NCBI RefSeq assembly: GCF_042656585.1
Contig: NZ_JBHSPG010000023.1
Source: Thalassorhabdus alkalitolerans
GTDB taxonomy: Bacteria; Bacillota; Bacilli; Bacillales; Marinococcaceae
DNA length: 64,000 nt
Strand: one strand, 5' to 3'
Positions 62,462-64,000 of this stretch are shown here, piece by piece (position 1 is the stretch's first letter; each line of letters begins with the position of its first letter). Made by a program: the position numbers and the translations under genes. A model generated the notes under the pieces. It saw only the letters and a list, made by a program, of their open reading frames with translations, did not search any database and was not told the origin of the DNA.

Positions 62462-63454
62462 ATGAAAAAAGTAGTAATTTTTGGAGCTACAGGACACACT
62501 GGTGCTTATTTAGTAGATTATTTCCTAGAGAACTTTGATCCATCGGTATATGAAGTTGTAGCTGTTGGGAGAAAAAAAACAGATTATTTTAAAAAACGAG
62601 GTATTAAATACCATTCTGTTGACATCATGCAGGCTAGTGATTTTGAAAAACTACCGAAGAAGGAAATTCACGCAGTAGTTTTGCTTTCAGCAATCCTACC
62701 AGCGGCTATGGAAGGTTATCACCCAGCAAAATACTTAAATACAAATATAATTGGTGCTTTTAATGTGTTGGAATATTGCAGAAATGTAAAGGCAGATAGA
62801 ATTATATACACTCAAACTATACGTGATATTGGGAATTTTATTGGTACTGGTGAACCTCTTACATCTGATATGCCGAGAAACTTTTCTTACACTGGAGACC
62901 ATGCTGTATATATTATTTCTAAGAATACAGCCGTGGACTTAATTGAGCATTATTCGCAAGACTATGGGATAAAACAATTTGTGTTTAGATTACCTACTAT
63001 TTACTCTTACAGTCCCATTGATTATTACTTTGTTGACGGAGTTAAAAAAACAAAAGCCTATAGACATATGATTAAGCAAGCAATAAAAGGAGCCCCCATT
63101 GAAATGTGGGGTGATCCTACAAAAGCTCATGATATTGTCTATGTAAAGGATTTTTGTCAAATGGTGAGTAAAGCAATAACAAACGAAGGTAAAGGTGGTT
63201 TCTATAACGTGGGAACTGGGATACCGGTCTCTCTAAGGGAGCAGATTGAAGGTATGATTGAAGTCTTTTCTCCAAAGGAAAGTCCATCCAAAATAATACC
63301 AAAACCAGATAAGCCGAACAGCCGCTCTTATGTGATAGATATTACAAAGGCTAAACAGGAATTAGGCTATAACCCGCGTTATGATTATATAAGTTATTTG
63401 AAAGACTTCAAAAAAGAAATGGAATTAGATAGGTACAAAGATTTACGAAAGTGA
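62462..63454 (+). CDS. NAD(P)-dependent epimerase/dehydratase
   Basis: The 330-residue extended SDR protein has FGATGHTGAYLV at the N terminus (GxxGxxG), a YIISK motif (YxxxK) near residue 154 and RLPTIYSYSP near residue 173. It would act on a nucleotide sugar as an epimerase, dehydratase or reductase. Its position directly before a DegT aminotransferase suggests that it makes a keto-sugar for transamination. AGGGGG precedes the ATG. Confidence 0.85.
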   Translation: MKKVVIFGATGHTGAYLVDYFLENFDPSVYEVVAVGRKKTDYFKKRGIKYHSVDIMQASDFEKLPKKEIHAVVLLSAILPAAMEGYHPAKYLNTNIIGAFNVLEYCRNVKADRIIYTQTIRDIGNFIGTGEPLTSDMPRNFSYTGDHAVYIISKNTAVDLIEHYSQDYGIKQFVFRLPTIYSYSPIDYYFVDGVKKTKAYRHMIKQAIKGAPIEMWGDPTKAHDIVYVKDFCQMVSKAITNEGKGGFYNVGTGIPVSLREQIEGMIEVFSPKESPSKIIPKPDKPNSRSYVIDITKAKQELGYNPRYDYISYLKDFKKEMELDRYKDLRK

Positions 63455-63468
63455 AATGGTGGTTAATT

Positions 63469-64000
63469 ATGAATAAACCTATTCAAGTCACAAATTCTTC
63501 TATGCCAAACTTTGAGGACTTTACTGATGAAATAAAAGATTTATGGGAAAGCGGTTGGTTGACAAACTCAGGTAAAAAGCATCAAAAGTTAGAACTTGAA
63601 CTTTGCAAATACCTTGATATTTCAAATATATCGTTATTTGCAAACGGTCATCTTGCTTTAGAATATGTGTTGACAGCTTTTAATCTATCAGGAGAGGTAA
63701 TAACCACTCCTTTCACCTTTGCTTCTACTACCCATGCAATTGTAAGGAATGGGTTAACCCCAGTTTTTTGTGATATAAACCCTGTGGATTTTACAATTGA
63801 TACAGACCAAATAGAAAAGCTAATAACGGATAAAACAACTGCTATTGTTCCCGTTCATGTGTATGGTAATGTTTGTAACATTAAGGAAATAGAACGAATA
63901 GCTAATATATATAATCTCAAGGTAATTTATGATGCTGCCCATGCATTTGGTGTTAAAATCAATGACCAAAGTATAGCTAATTTTGGGGACGCTTCGATGT
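63469..64000 (+). CDS. DegT/DnrJ/EryC1-type sugar aminotransferase, 5' part
   Basis: The gene starts at ATG 63469, with GGTGG 6 bases upstream, and stays open to the window end (177 codons visible). It reads NKPIQVTNSSMPNFEDF at the start, WLTNSGKKHQKLE, TPFTFASTTHAIVRNGLTPVF near residue 80 and VIYDAAHAFG near residue 150, all typical of PLP-dependent DegT enzymes. The PLP lysine lies beyond the window. It would put an amino group on a keto nucleotide sugar, probably the product of the preceding SDR enzyme. Confidence 0.9.
   Translation, partial: MNKPIQVTNSSMPNFEDFTDEIKDLWESGWLTNSGKKHQKLELELCKYLDISNISLFANGHLALEYVLTAFNLSGEVITTPFTFASTTHAIVRNGLTPVFCDINPVDFTIDTDQIEKLITDKTTAIVPVHVYGNVCNIKEIERIANIYNLKVIYDAAHAFGVKINDQSIANFGDASM

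Noticed and set aside
1..64000. tRNA or rRNA genes, complete insertion sequences, prophage genes or toxin-antitoxin pairs.
   Set aside because: None could be recognised on reading either strand; no transposase or integrase gene was seen.

Overview
The window looks like the chromosome of a spore-forming, flagellated, probably moderately halophilic Bacillaceae member; Halobacillus or a close relative is my best guess, by inference from protein resemblance without any database search. The supporting markers are spoIIID, mbl, the hook-basal-body pair flhO/flhP with a sigma-D-type promoter, fabZ, a teichoic-acid-type TagGH exporter, LytB/LytC-like autolysin proteins with CWB2 repeats, and an eps-type capsule operon. 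Both ends cut genes: a Na+/solute symporter at the left and a DegT-type aminotransferase at the right.

Layout. 1-4.4 kb: symporter tail, a cNMP/CBS/nucleotidyltransferase-like (DUF294) protein and a DnaQ-type exonuclease. 4.9-11.3 kb: spoIIID, a GDPD phosphodiesterase, mbl, flhO, flhP, an EpuA-type small membrane protein and fabZ. 11.6-18.6 kb: a PAS-GGDEF-EAL protein, a hyperacidic lipoprotein, two small unknowns and two NlpC/P60 proteins, one of which has lost its catalytic residues. 19.2-28.8 kb: cell-surface polymer locus 1 (tagG, tagH, glycosyltransferases, two UDP-sugar dehydrogenases, an acyltransferase). 29.1-39.4 kb: five secreted CWB2 proteins carrying a NodB deacetylase, a subtilase, a PIG-L deacetylase, an amidase (LytC-like) and a SpoIID/LytB domain. 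39.6-46.3 kb: polymer locus 2 (four glycosyltransferase-type genes and tagO). 46.7-49.9 kb: two LCP ligase genes flanking two convergent VanZ-family genes. 50.1-64 kb: capsule/exopolysaccharide operon (Wzz-like modulator, tyrosine kinase, PHP phosphatase, a structured leader resembling the EAR/epsC antitermination RNA, epsC-like dehydratase, priming transferase, glycosyltransferases, Wzy-like and Wzx-like proteins, and sugar-modifying enzymes).

How it fits together. TagO and the undecaprenyl-phosphate sugar transferase start lipid-linked glycans. Glycosyltransferases use uronic-acid donors made by the two dehydrogenases. TagGH and the Wzx-like flippase move the products outward, LCP enzymes attach them to peptidoglycan, and the CWB2 proteins plausibly bind the resulting anionic polymer and remodel the wall.

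The most striking non-coding signal is a family of 18 copies of a 13-base palindrome (GGTGCCAGGCACC). The copies form five groups, each starting 12-22 bases downstream of an intrinsic terminator. They bracket spacers that share a TGTAAYA...TRTTACA inverted frame. A second is the long structured leader with a 20-bp terminator-like hairpin immediately upstream of epsC.
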